A DNA stretch of 64,000 nucleotides from Stenotrophomonas raiganjensis (SeqCode) (GTDB taxonomy: Bacteria; Pseudomonadota; Gammaproteobacteria; Xanthomonadales; Xanthomonadaceae), in the NCBI RefSeq assembly GCF_030658505.1, contig NZ_JAUTXR010000181.1, positions 5,870 to 69,869 of the forward strand, written 5' to 3'. Below the pieces are notes generated by a model, which saw nothing but the letters and a program-made list of their open reading frames with translations, made no database searches and was not told the origin of the DNA. Of this stretch, positions 8,177 through 16,709 are shown piece after piece. Position numbers and translations under genes: made by a program. Position 1 is the stretch's first letter. Each line of letters begins with the position of its first letter.

Positions 8177-9225
8177 TAGAGACTGAGATGATCGATTTCC
8201 CGTTGTCGCCGAACATGCTGATGATGCCCCGCAAGCTCCCGCACAGCGCGTGGCTTGGGCACATTCCGTTCGCCAGCTGGCTGGTGGAAGTGGTGCGGCC
8301 AAAGAGCATCGTGGAGCTGGGTACGCACAACGGCGCCTCGTTCCTTGCCTTCTGCCAAGCGGTGGAAACCCAGCAGGTCAGTGCGCGGGTGTTCGCGGTG
8401 GATACCTGGGAAGGCGACGAGCATGCCGGTTTCTACGGCAATGAGATCTATGCCGAGCTCCGCGATTACCAGCAGCGCCACTACGCTGGCATTTCCGAGA
8501 TGATGCGGATGCGCTTCAACCAGGCGCTGGAGTACTTCGCGGATGGATCGGTCGACGTCCTGCATGTGGACGGTCTGCACACCTACGAAGCCGTCCGCGA
8601 AGACTTCGAGACGTGGCGCAGAAAGCTGTCGCCGCGCGCGGTGGTGTTGTTCCACGACAGCTGCGTGCGCGAGCGCGGATTTGGCGTGTGGCAGTACTGG
8701 AGCGAGATATCCTCGCAGTTCCCGTCGTTTGAATTCACCCACACCCATGGGCTCGGCGTGCTGCTGGTGGGCGAGGAGCAGCCGCAGGCACTGCTGCAAC
8801 TCGCCCAGGCTGCGCGTGATGGCCTGTTCGCTACCATCAACCAGTTCTTCGATGCCTTGGGTCGCAACATCAAGAACGTGGAAGAGATCGAACGGGTGAA
8901 CCACGGCCTGGCCGCCGCCCATGGCGAGATCGGGCGGCTCAACGCCGAGGAAGCACGCCTGCGCGCACTGCTGGAAAAGAGCAGCTACGCCACCGAGGAG
9001 CATTACGCGATAGTGGAGTCGCAGTTGCCGAGCCTGGCCCAGGGCCTGTCACTGCTGGAGCGTCGCGTTATCGAAGGGATGAGCGAGACGCGCCAGGCAC
9101 TGGACCATTCCCGTGAAGCCTCGGTCGCCAATGTGGTGGCGTCGGTGATCCCGCGCTTGGACGAGCAGGACCGGAAACTCAATCTCCTCGTGCGCCCGTG
9201 GTGGCGCCGTGCCCTTGGCCGCTGA
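8173..9225 (+). CDS. SAM-dependent methyltransferase with C-terminal coiled coil
   Basis: The protein is about 350 residues. The Methyltransf_24-like domain (about 5-215) shows [19 protein letters not shown] as SAM motif [37 protein letters not shown] and VVLFHDSC. A helical, coiled-coil-like tail follows at about 245-335. In E. coli O8/O9a a methyltransferase with a coiled-coil ruler (WbdD) caps the chain for a Wzt with the same tail domain; by analogy this is a candidate O-antigen chain terminator. The GTG at 8173 overlaps the previous stop (GTGA); the ATG at 8188 is an equally possible start. Neither has a clear ribosome site. Confidence 0.75.
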   Translation: MIETEMIDFPLSPNMLMMPRKLPHSAWLGHIPFASWLVEVVRPKSIVELGTHNGASFLAFCQAVETQQVSARVFAVDTWEGDEHAGFYGNEIYAELRDYQQRHYAGISEMMRMRFNQALEYFADGSVDVLHVDGLHTYEAVREDFETWRRKLSPRAVVLFHDSCVRERGFGVWQYWSEISSQFPSFEFTHTHGLGVLLVGEEQPQALLQLAQAARDGLFATINQFFDALGRNIKNVEEIERVNHGLAAAHGEIGRLNAEEARLRALLEKSSYATEEHYAIVESQLPSLAQGLSLLERRVIEGMSETRQALDHSREASVANVVASVIPRLDEQDRKLNLLVRPWWRRALGR

Positions 9226-9252
9226 ACAAACAGGATCCCGCAAGGCACCTAC

Positions 9253-12003
9253 ATGTCCATCGACAAGACCCTACTCAAGCGTGGCCTCAAGCGGGTGGCG
9301 GCAAAGGTGCTGTCCATCAACTGGTTCGCACCGGTTCCCGATCGCCTGAAGCTGCTGGTTGCCCGTCGGGCGGGGTGCTGTGACTGGCACTGGTACGCGC
9401 GCTTCATCCTGCGTTCGCCCGGGGCGGCCGCCGAAGGCCCCAGCCACTTCCTGTCCTTTGGCAATGCCGAAGGGAAATCACCGAGCCCGCTGTTCGATCC
9501 GGCCTGGTACTGCGCACGTTTCGGCCTCAGGGCGTCCCCACTTGATGCCCTGATGCAGTACGTCTGCATCGGCGACCGCCTCGGCCTGGCACCCAGCCCG
9601 TGGTTCGATCCGCGCTACTGCCGGCGCACCGCACCGTCGTCCAGCGGCCTGCGGCCGGTGCTCGGCCAGTACCTGGTGGATTACCACAACTCGGGAACGC
9701 CACACCCATTGTTCGACCAGGACTGGTACCTCAACCAGTACCCGGACGTGCGCGACAGCGGCGCCAATCCGTTGGTGCATTTCCTCTATGACGGCATTCC
9801 CGAAGGACGCCTGCCCAATCCGTACTTCGCGCCGGCGTGGTATCTGGAAACCTATCCGGATGTGGGAGGCAACGACCCGTTCGCACATTTCTTCGCGCAT
9901 GGCGCGGCGGAAGGACGCAGCCCGGGGCCAGAATTCAACGCGCGACAGTATCTGGACCAGAATCCGGATGTTGCGCTGACCGGCATGAACGCGCTGGCGC
10001 ACTACCTGGCGGTGGGTCGCCGCGGTGGTCGCGAGCTGGGCAAGCGTCCCTTCTCGCTGTGCGATCTTGCCGCGCCCGTGGCGCCTGCCGACGCGCCGCT
10101 CCAGGACGGCGTGGTCGACATCGTCCTGCCGGTCTACCGCGGCCTGGAAGAGACGCGCAACTGCATCGATTCGGTGCTGCGCTCGCACAACCGCAGCCGT
10201 ACCCGGCTGCACATCTACAACGACTGCTCGCCCGAGCCGGAAGTGACCGCCTACCTGCGTGAGCTGGCCAGCCGCGAGCAGTCGGTACGCCTGGTCGAGA
10301 ACCCGCAGAACCTGGGCTTCGTGCTGACCGTCAATGCCGGCATGGCGCACGCCCTGCAGCAGGCCGACAGCATCGGTGCTCTCCTGCTCAACAGTGACAC
10401 GATCGTGACCGGTGACTGGGTCGACCGCATGGTTGCCCACCTAGGGGCCAATGTCGGCTCGGTCACGGCGCTTTCCAACAACGCTACGATCTGCAGCTAT
10501 CCCCAGCTGGGCGCCAACGCGCTGCCGAAGGAGATGGATGCGTCGGCGCTGGACCACCTGACCCGCCGCATCAATGCCGGTGTGGCCGTGGATGTTCCCA
10601 CCGGCGTCGGCTTCTGCATGCTGATCTCCCGCGCCGCGCTGGAAAAGGCCGGCCTGTTCGATGCCGAGGCTTTCGGCAAGGGCTACGGCGAGGAGAACGA
10701 CTTCTGCATGCGCTCGGGTCGTCTCGGTTTCCGCCATCGCTTGGCCATGGACGTGTTCGTCGAACACGTGGGTGAAGTGAGCTTCGCCGACGACAGCAAG
10801 CCCGGCAAGATCATCGCGCAGAAGATCATCGACGAGCGCTACCCCGATTACGGTTCGCAAGTTGCCCGGTTCTGTTCGATGGATCCGGGCTTCTCGGCGC
10901 GCGTGCGGCTGACCCTGGAGGTCTGGAAGGCGAGGGCGCGTCCGGTCTCGGTGCTGTTGACCCACACCTGGGGCGGAGGCACCGAGCGTGCCGTGCAGGC
11001 CATGCGTGCCTCGCTGGCCGAAACCGGCGAAGTGGTGATCGTACGGCCGATGGAGGACAACAACGGGTCGGGGCTGGTCAGCGTCAGCCATGCATCGGAC
11101 TTCGATGGCTTCGAGTTCCTGTTTCGCTACCGCACGCCCGACGAGCTGGCCGGGATGCTGCAGGCACTGGGCACCGGGACGCTGCAGATCCACCATCTGG
11201 TCGGGTTTGGCCCGTCGGTGCGTCGCGCGGTGGCGCTGACCGGGCTGCCCTACAGCTTCCACGTGCATGACAACTATGCGATCTGCCCGCAGATCACCCT
11301 GACCGACGCTCGCGGCAACTACTGCGGCGAGCCTGGTGAAAACGGCTGTGACAGTTGCATCGCCGAGCGCCCGTCCAACGGCGCGGCGGACATCCGCAAC
11401 TGGCGCGCCAACAACCAGTGGCCGCTGCTGGGTGCACAGGCAGTGTTCGCACCGAGCCGGGATGCGGCGCAGCGCATGCAGCGCTACACCGGCATTTCCG
11501 TGCAGACCGTTTACCACGAGTCGAGCATCGACACGAATCCGGGCCGGCTTGGGCGAGGCGCGCGGCCGTACCGGGTGCTGCTGCTGGGTGTGATGGCCGC
11601 GCACAAGGGCTTGAATCACCTGCTGGCCATTGCCGAGGAAGCGCGACGTATGCGTGCACCGCTCGCGTTCCACGTGATCGGCTATCCACAGACGGACGTA
11701 CCCAAGAACCCGGGATTCAGCTGGAGCGGTCCCTATGCGGAGCAGGACCTGGACGAGCTGATCGAGGCGCACGACCCCGATGCGTTCCTGTTTCTTTCCC
11801 AGGCCCCGGAAACCTATTCCTACACCCTGTCGCACGCCCTGCGCGATGGCCGGCCGATTGCCGCCAACCGCCTCGGTGCGTTCACCGAGCGGCTGGAAGG
11901 CGTCCCCAATGCACTGATGCTGGCCCATGACGCGACTGCGGCCGATGCGGTACAGGCGCTGGTGACGTGGCTGGAAGGTCTGTACGAAAAGGAAACCGCA
12001 TGA
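9253..12003 (+). CDS. Large multidomain glycosyltransferase (tandem repeats, GT2, GT4-like)
   Basis: The 916-residue protein has three parts. Residues about 44-262 hold six tandem repeats of roughly 37 residues with the consensus DxxWYLxxYPDVxxxG, PLxHFLxxGxxEGRxPxPxF. Residues about 285-510 form a GT2 domain (VDIVLPVYRGLEETRNCIDS; LLLNSDTIVTGDWVDRM; GYGEENDFCMR). The C-terminal third (about 555-910) resembles a GT4-type fold (VLLTHTWGGGTERAV; LLLGVMAAHKGLNHLL). Such fusions assemble O-polysaccharide on the cytoplasmic face, often as rhamnosyltransferases. The dTDP-rhamnose genes nearby fit that, but the sugar specificity is inference. It lies 27 bases after the methyltransferase gene with an AAGG ribosome site. 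Confidence 0.85.
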   Translation: MSIDKTLLKRGLKRVAAKVLSINWFAPVPDRLKLLVARRAGCCDWHWYARFILRSPGAAAEGPSHFLSFGNAEGKSPSPLFDPAWYCARFGLRASPLDALMQYVCIGDRLGLAPSPWFDPRYCRRTAPSSSGLRPVLGQYLVDYHNSGTPHPLFDQDWYLNQYPDVRDSGANPLVHFLYDGIPEGRLPNPYFAPAWYLETYPDVGGNDPFAHFFAHGAAEGRSPGPEFNARQYLDQNPDVALTGMNALAHYLAVGRRGGRELGKRPFSLCDLAAPVAPADAPLQDGVVDIVLPVYRGLEETRNCIDSVLRSHNRSRTRLHIYNDCSPEPEVTAYLRELASREQSVRLVENPQNLGFVLTVNAGMAHALQQADSIGALLLNSDTIVTGDWVDRMVAHLGANVGSVTALSNNATICSYPQLGANALPKEMDASALDHLTRRINAGVAVDVPTGVGFCMLISRAALEKAGLFDAEAFGKGYGEENDFCMRSGRLGFRHRLAMDVFVEHVGEVSFADDSKPGKIIAQKIIDERYPDYGSQVARFCSMDPGFSARVRLTLEVWKARARPVSVLLTHTWGGGTERAVQAMRASLAETGEVVIVRPMEDNNGSGLVSVSHASDFDGFEFLFRYRTPDELAGMLQALGTGTLQIHHLVGFGPSVRRAVALTGLPYSFHVHDNYAICPQITLTDARGNYCGEPGENGCDSCIAERPSNGAADIRNWRANNQWPLLGAQAVFAPSRDAAQRMQRYTGISVQTVYHESSIDTNPGRLGRGARPYRVLLLGVMAAHKGLNHLLAIAEEARRMRAPLAFHVIGYPQTDVPKNPGFSWSGPYAEQDLDELIEAHDPDAFLFLSQAPETYSYTLSHALRDGRPIAANRLGAFTERLEGVPNALMLAHDATAADAVQALVTWLEGLYEKETA

Positions 12004-13052
12004 AACAGCGATTCGGCAAGGAGCTGCGTCCTGCGCTGCGCTCGCAGTACGCCTTGCGGATTGCAGTGATCCCCGAGCGCTACGGCACGGTGATGTCGCC
12101 GTGCGCGAGCATCCGTCTGCACGCGTTCACCGAGCGCTTCGCTGCCGATGTCCGCTACCTGATGCCGGAAGAGATCGCTGCATTCAAACCGCACGCCATC
12201 CTGTGGAACCGGGGAGCGATCGAGGACGCCGACCGGATCGAGCAGATGGCCGTACTGGCCAGAAGGATCGGCGCGCGGCTGATCTATGACATCGACGACA
12301 ACCTGTTGGCGATGGATGAGCACCCCGAGCGCGATGCATACGCAAAGCTGATCAGCGCCGTGCGTGCGTCGATCGACGTGGCTGATGAAGTCTGGTGCTC
12401 GACGGAGATACTGGCATCTGAAATCCGGTCTGCCGGCGGTAACGCCGTTCTCATGCCAAACGCCCTGGATCCGGACCTATGGGGTGCCCCGCGCACGCCA
12501 GTGCAACCAATGCCGAAGTTGAAACTGGTGTACATGGGTACAAGGACCCACGACGAGGACTACGCATTCCTGCAGAGGGTGCTGGGTCGTCTGCAGGCAT
12601 CGCGCCCTGGCAGCTTTTCGTTGACCCTGATCGGGGTGAATGCGGCGTCGGTAGCACTGCCTGACTGGGTCGATGTGCAGTCGCCGCCAGCTCATGTAGG
12701 AGCATCTTATCCCGCGTTCGTGCGCTGGTTCGTCGGCCAAGGCCCATTTGACCTCGGCCTGGCACCGTTGATGGCCACCACGTTCAATCGGGCAAAGAGC
12801 GGCATCAAGGTGCTTGATTACGCCGCGATCGGCGTGCCTACGCTTGCGTCGGACGTCCCTGCATACAGTGCCGGGGCAGTCGGTGACTGCTTGCTGGTCG
12901 AGAACGACGAAGGGGCATGGCTGGATGTCCTGCAGCAGGTGGTCGACAGCAGGGCCATCCTGGAGCCGATCCGGCAACGTATCCAGCATTGCGTTGGTGA
13001 AGGGCATTTTGCCGAGGCGGTTGAACGGCGTTGGTTGCGCATCACTGCCTGA
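12000..13052 (+). CDS. Glycosyltransferase, GT4/GT1 type
   Basis: The 350-residue protein shows a GT-B pattern in its C-terminal half: LVYMGTRTHDEDYAFLQRVL, GPFDLGLAPLMATTFNRAKS and GIKVLDYAAIGVPTLASDVP, which matches the nucleotide-sugar site of GT4 enzymes. The N-terminal half (MSPCASIRLHAF; LIYDIDDNLLAM) fits a group of LPS and capsule glycosyltransferases. It overlaps the large glycosyltransferase gene by 4 bases with AAGGAAA upstream and ends the plus-strand LPS operon. Donor and acceptor are unknown. The second half of the gene has slightly lower GC than its neighbours, in keeping with the mosaic nature of this locus. Confidence 0.85.
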   Translation: MKQRFGKELRPALRSQYALRIAVIPERYGTVMSPCASIRLHAFTERFAADVRYLMPEEIAAFKPHAILWNRGAIEDADRIEQMAVLARRIGARLIYDIDDNLLAMDEHPERDAYAKLISAVRASIDVADEVWCSTEILASEIRSAGGNAVLMPNALDPDLWGAPRTPVQPMPKLKLVYMGTRTHDEDYAFLQRVLGRLQASRPGSFSLTLIGVNAASVALPDWVDVQSPPAHVGASYPAFVRWFVGQGPFDLGLAPLMATTFNRAKSGIKVLDYAAIGVPTLASDVPAYSAGAVGDCLLVENDEGAWLDVLQQVVDSRAILEPIRQRIQHCVGEGHFAEAVERRWLRITA

Positions 13053-13057
13053 CGTGA

Positions 13058-13086
13058 CGCCACCTGCGGGAGATCCGCAGGTGGCG
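13058..13086. terminator. Perfect palindrome between convergent LPS operons
   Basis: A 12-bp perfect stem closes on a 5-base loop (GAGAT) in the 41 bases between the two convergent operons. It could stop transcription from both sides. It has no long T-run on either strand, so it may act as an RNA end-protecting hairpin. Confidence 0.55.
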
Positions 13087-13093
13087 CCTTGGA

Positions 13094-15175
13094 TCAAGGC
13101 GTCAGGTTCGGCATTGCGATCCACAGAAACGAACAGGCGCCCAGTACCACGGCTGCAGCCACGGCATGATGTGCCAGCCGCTCGAGTTGCGAGCCTGGTC
13201 TCAGGTGTGAGAGTTGGGCGCCGAGCAGTACACAGATGCCGAGCACGTACCTGCCTTGTGCCTGGAAATCATAGGTCCAGCTGTGCAGCAGGGACGCGCC
13301 CAGCAGGCTGACCGCCGCGCCGGCAGCCAGCAGGAGCTGGCTGCGTCCCAGTTGCAGCGGCTGCGACGTCGCTGCAGTGCATAGCGCCAGAAGCACCAGC
13401 AGCGTAGTCAGTCCCCAGATCGCCTGGTAATAGGCCAGTGGAGCGTAGTACTGCATGTAGCCGTAGACGCCGAACAGGCTTTTGGCCGTGGCCACCTGCC
13501 ATAGCAGGGGAGGCTGGAGCATCTGCGGGAGCGAATAGCCCTGTTCGTACATGCGAAGGCCGGGGGACGGTGCCGCGTCGCTGGGCTTGAAACCGGGAGC
13601 TGCATGGACTTCACGTAGATGATCGACCAGCTCCGCCTTCTGCGAGCCACTGCCGTTGCGCAGGACATCCACTGCGATCCATGGAGCTGCCAACGCCAGA
13701 GCCAGCGCAAACAGCGCGCCGAGGCGGTAGGCAGGCGCCAGCATCCGGCTGCGGGCAAGTCTCCAGCCGTCGTAAGCCAGGATCATCACCGAAGTGGCGG
13801 ACAGGACGGCCAGGAGCCAGCCGAGTCCGTAAGCTTGATGAAGTGCGTGTCCTCCGGCCGCCCACAGAATTCCCGACGTGCAGACGATCGCCATGGCGAG
13901 CGACGAGCGGACGGGCAGGCGCAATCCGGCTGATGCCAGCGTGGTGGCGATGAAGACCGCGACTGGCCAATAGTTCCGCTTGGAGATGATAAGCAGGCCC
14001 AGGCACAGCGCGAACAGCAGGGCGTGCACGATCACCACCCGCTCGGCGTGGCGCTCACCCAGCAGGTAGCTGCGCAGCGGACTCTCGCGTGTCAACGCAA
14101 TGCCTGCAGCAAGGCTTGCGGCGGCCAGAGGAAGCGCATCGCCGTTCATGTACGAAAAGACATACCACGCCTGCGGCGTGACCAGGACCGGTACGAGAGT
14201 GAACGGCGAGAGACGCAGCAGGAAAACGGCTGCGATCAGTAATAGCAATATCGATGCCTGATAGAGCCTGAATCCCTGACGTTCGGTCAGACCAGCCTGC
14301 GCTGCGACGTTGCTCGCTTTGCCTGCGAACAAATACGTCACGTTCCATTCGGCGAGATAGCTGACGCCGTAGGGACTCGCCTGGTACGAGGGCAGCATCT
14401 CCGGCGAATCAAGCGCCGGCGGCAGCCAATGACTGTTGAAATAACGTGCACCCGCCTCATGCAGATCCTCGTCAGGGCTGACCGAGGGAGAGAGGGTGGC
14501 AAACCCTGCGAGCGCGAGCACCAGCGATGCGCAGATCAGTGATGGCCATGCATAGCTACCGGTATGAGCCATCTGCAGGCCCATCGCAATCGCAAGACAA
14601 AGGCCGAGGCCGACCCAGGCCAGCCGGGCAAGTCGATGCTGCAAGCGCGATGCATTTTCCGCAGGCGTGGGAAGTGCCATCACCAGTTGCGGGTCGCCAG
14701 CATCTGGCAGCAACTGGTAGCGCCCATCCTGGCCTAGCGCTTCGATGGGAACGAGCTCGTTCAGATGGGTCGGGACAAGCGGGGCCACAGCCGAGGGCAT
14801 TGAGCCCTCGATCCGCACATCGCGTACAGCGACGGTCGACGCGCTGGTGGGAGGATCCAGGCGAAGCGTGAATGTACGTCCCGGTGGGAGCTGCAGCTGC
14901 AGATGCGAGCTGCCTGCGGGCAGCTCCCGCGTCACTGACCCGGCCTCGGAGAAACCATTGCCCTGGTCGAAGAAGACCTGAAATGAGCCGGCAGCCGGCA
15001 GTTCCACGTCGAGCGTGAGCTCGGCATTGCTGTACCGGCGGGAGCCCGCCAGCACGACCAGCAACGCGGCGATGACCAGAACGATTAGTTGGCCTCTACG
15101 GAACCGAGCCAACCCCTGCCACCAGCTGGAACACTGATGGAGCAATCCGGCGGCCGGTTGGGAGGCGCTTGTCAT
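13094..15175 (-). CDS. DUF2142-like multi-spanning membrane protein, candidate GT-C glycosyltransferase
   Basis: The 693-residue protein has an N-terminal membrane anchor (LIVLVIAALLVVLAGSRRY), an extracytoplasmic beta-rich region at about 50-170 and then about ten or more membrane segments. Two motifs match DUF2142: SPDEDLHEAGARYF after the second membrane segment and DFQAQGRYVLGICVLL near the end. DUF2142 proteins are thought to be GT-C-type transferases that use undecaprenyl-phosphate sugars in the periplasm. Its place as last gene of an operon with a GT2, an SMR-like protein and a sugar aminotransferase supports transfer of a modified sugar to LPS. Family assignment is by motif; function is inferred. 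Confidence 0.7.
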   Translation of the reverse strand: MTSASQPAAGLLHQCSSWWQGLARFRRGQLIVLVIAALLVVLAGSRRYSNAELTLDVELPAAGSFQVFFDQGNGFSEAGSVTRELPAGSSHLQLQLPPGRTFTLRLDPPTSASTVAVRDVRIEGSMPSAVAPLVPTHLNELVPIEALGQDGRYQLLPDAGDPQLVMALPTPAENASRLQHRLARLAWVGLGLCLAIAMGLQMAHTGSYAWPSLICASLVLALAGFATLSPSVSPDEDLHEAGARYFNSHWLPPALDSPEMLPSYQASPYGVSYLAEWNVTYLFAGKASNVAAQAGLTERQGFRLYQASILLLLIAAVFLLRLSPFTLVPVLVTPQAWYVFSYMNGDALPLAAASLAAGIALTRESPLRSYLLGERHAERVVIVHALLFALCLGLLIISKRNYWPVAVFIATTLASAGLRLPVRSSLAMAIVCTSGILWAAGGHALHQAYGLGWLLAVLSATSVMILAYDGWRLARSRMLAPAYRLGALFALALALAAPWIAVDVLRNGSGSQKAELVDHLREVHAAPGFKPSDAAPSPGLRMYEQGYSLPQMLQPPLLWQVATAKSLFGVYGYMQYYAPLAYYQAIWGLTTLLVLLALCTAATSQPLQLGRSQLLLAAGAAVSLLGASLLHSWTYDFQAQGRYVLGICVLLGAQLSHLRPGSQLERLAHHAVAAAVVLGACSFLWIAMPNLTP

Positions 15176-16305
15176 TCCGCCATGCCCAGGACTTCATCGG
15201 CGGCTGCGAAGATCGCATCGAGATGATCCTCAACGCCGATCCACAACGGCATGCGGACCAGCCGCTCGCTGAGCTCGTTGGTGTTGCGCAGATCGCCGTG
15301 TGTACGCCCTGCCTGCAGTCCAGCCGGGGCGGAATGCAGCGGGATGTAATGGAACACGGTCTGCACGCCGCGGGCCTTCATTTCGCTTATGAATCGCGTG
15401 CGGGCATCGAGGTCCGGGACCAGCATGTAGAACATATGCGCGTTGTGCTGGCAGTCGTCCGGCACGACCGGCCGACGCAGGTGGCCGGCGGCCTCATGCG
15501 GAGCCGCCCACTGCTGATACCGCTCCCAGATTGCCAGTCGACGCGCGGTGATCTGGTCTGCTTCCTCTATCTGCGCGCAGAGGAACGCCGCGGTGATCTC
15601 ACCGGGAAGGAACGATGAGCCAACATCGACCCAGGTGTACTTATCGACCTGTCCGCGGAAGAAGCGGCTGCGATTCGTGCCCTTCTCGCGCAGGATCTCG
15701 GCGCGCTCGCCAAACTCAGCGTCACGACAGAGAAGAGCACCGCCTTCCCCCGAGATGATGTTCTTGGTCTCATGGAAGCTGAAGGCGCCCAGCTCCCCGA
15801 TGGTGCCCAGTGGCCGCCCCTTGTAGCTGGACATGATGGCCTGGGCAGCATCTTCGACAAGCGCCAGCCCATGACGTGCAGCGATGTCGACCAGGGTATC
15901 CATCTCACATGCGACGCCCGCATAGTGGACTGCGCAGATGGCCCGGGTGCGCGGGGTGATCGCTGCTTCGACCAGGCGTTCATCCAGGTTCAAGGTGTCT
16001 TCACGGATGTCGACGAACACCGGGACCGCGCCCCGCAGAACAAACGCGTTGGCGGTGGAAACGAAGGTGTAGGACGGCATGATCACTTCGTCACCGGGCT
16101 GCAGGTCGAGCAGCAGCGCCGCCATCTCCAGCGCGGCCGTGCAACTGTGGGTCAGCAGCGCCCGCTGCGCCCCGGTGCGCTGTTCAAGCCAGGCGTGGCT
16201 GCGCTTGGTGAACTGACCGTCGCCGGACAGGTGGCCGTTGGCGTGCGCCTGCGCAATGTGCCAGAGCTCACGACCAGTCATGAAGGGCTTGTTGAAGGGA
16301 ATCAA
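15172..16305 (-). CDS. wecE: dTDP-4-amino-4,6-dideoxygalactose transaminase (WecE/RffA)
   Basis: The 377-residue protein matches WecE along its length: IPFNKPFMTGRELWHI, LSGDGQFTKRSHAWLEQR, LTHSCTAALEMAALLLDLQP, VEDAAQAIMSSYKGRPLGTI, the PLP lysine in FSFHETKNI, EKGTNRSRFFRGQVDKYTW and NAHMFYMLVPD. WecE transfers an amino group from glutamate to dTDP-4-keto-6-deoxyglucose to give dTDP-Fuc4N. RmlB, encoded nearby, makes that substrate. The start is a TTG at 16305, with GCGAGG upstream and the same IPFNKP start as WecE; an upstream ATG at 16371 would overlap the neighbouring gene. It overlaps the DUF2142 gene by 4 bases. Confidence 0.9.
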   Translation of the reverse strand: MIPFNKPFMTGRELWHIAQAHANGHLSGDGQFTKRSHAWLEQRTGAQRALLTHSCTAALEMAALLLDLQPGDEVIMPSYTFVSTANAFVLRGAVPVFVDIREDTLNLDERLVEAAITPRTRAICAVHYAGVACEMDTLVDIAARHGLALVEDAAQAIMSSYKGRPLGTIGELGAFSFHETKNIISGEGGALLCRDAEFGERAEILREKGTNRSRFFRGQVDKYTWVDVGSSFLPGEITAAFLCAQIEEADQITARRLAIWERYQQWAAPHEAAGHLRRPVVPDDCQHNAHMFYMLVPDLDARTRFISEMKARGVQTVFHYIPLHSAPAGLQAGRTHGDLRNTNELSERLVRMPLWIGVEDHLDAIFAAADEVLGMAE

Positions 16306-16339
16306 GAGTGTGCCTCGCAGGGTGGGCGTTGGAATGGTG

Positions 16340-16705
16340 TCAGGCGACCGATCGTGACAGCACGACCACACCCAGCATGATGATCAGCGTTCCGGCGATC
16401 TTGTATCCATCCAGCTGCTCACGGAAGATCACGCTGGCAAACAGCGCAACCAGGAAGAAATTGATCGCCATGTACGGGTAGGCCCGGCTGATCGGCATCT
16501 TGCTGATGGCCGCCATCCAGCACAGCGATGCACCGAAGGCTGCCGCAAAGGCGGAAATGACCCATGGCTTGAGCAGCAGTTGCAGCACGTTCAACGGCTG
16601 CAGCGGCGCGGAAAGCAGGTGGCCGTGGACGCCTACCTGCCACTTCAGGATCAGCTGGCCGTAGACCGTCAGCATGATCGTCAACGCGATGAAGAGGTAG
16701 CTCAT
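16340..16705 (-). CDS. SMR/EamA-type small membrane protein, candidate lipid-linked sugar flippase
   Basis: The 121-residue protein has four membrane segments, as in EmrE/SMR and ArnE/ArnF proteins: YLFIALTIMLTVYGQLILKW, WVISAFAAAFGASLCWMAAI, ISRAYPYMAINFFLVALFAS and GTLIIMLGVVVLSRS. The AYPYMAINFF stretch is typical of the family. ArnE/ArnF move undecaprenyl-phosphate-Ara4N across the inner membrane. Here it is encoded with an Und-P-type GT2 and an aminotransferase, so flipping of a lipid-linked aminosugar is more likely than drug efflux. The call is by context; the sequence alone fits either. Confidence 0.75.
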   Translation of the reverse strand: MSYLFIALTIMLTVYGQLILKWQVGVHGHLLSAPLQPLNVLQLLLKPWVISAFAAAFGASLCWMAAISKMPISRAYPYMAINFFLVALFASVIFREQLDGYKIAGTLIIMLGVVVLSRSVA

Positions 16706-16709
16706 CGTC

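Noticed and set aside
16340..16705. Multidrug efflux pump (EmrE-like)
   Set aside because: The four-segment fold fits, but the operon context with an Und-P GT2 and sugar aminotransferase makes a lipid-linked sugar carrier more likely. Drug efflux is not excluded.
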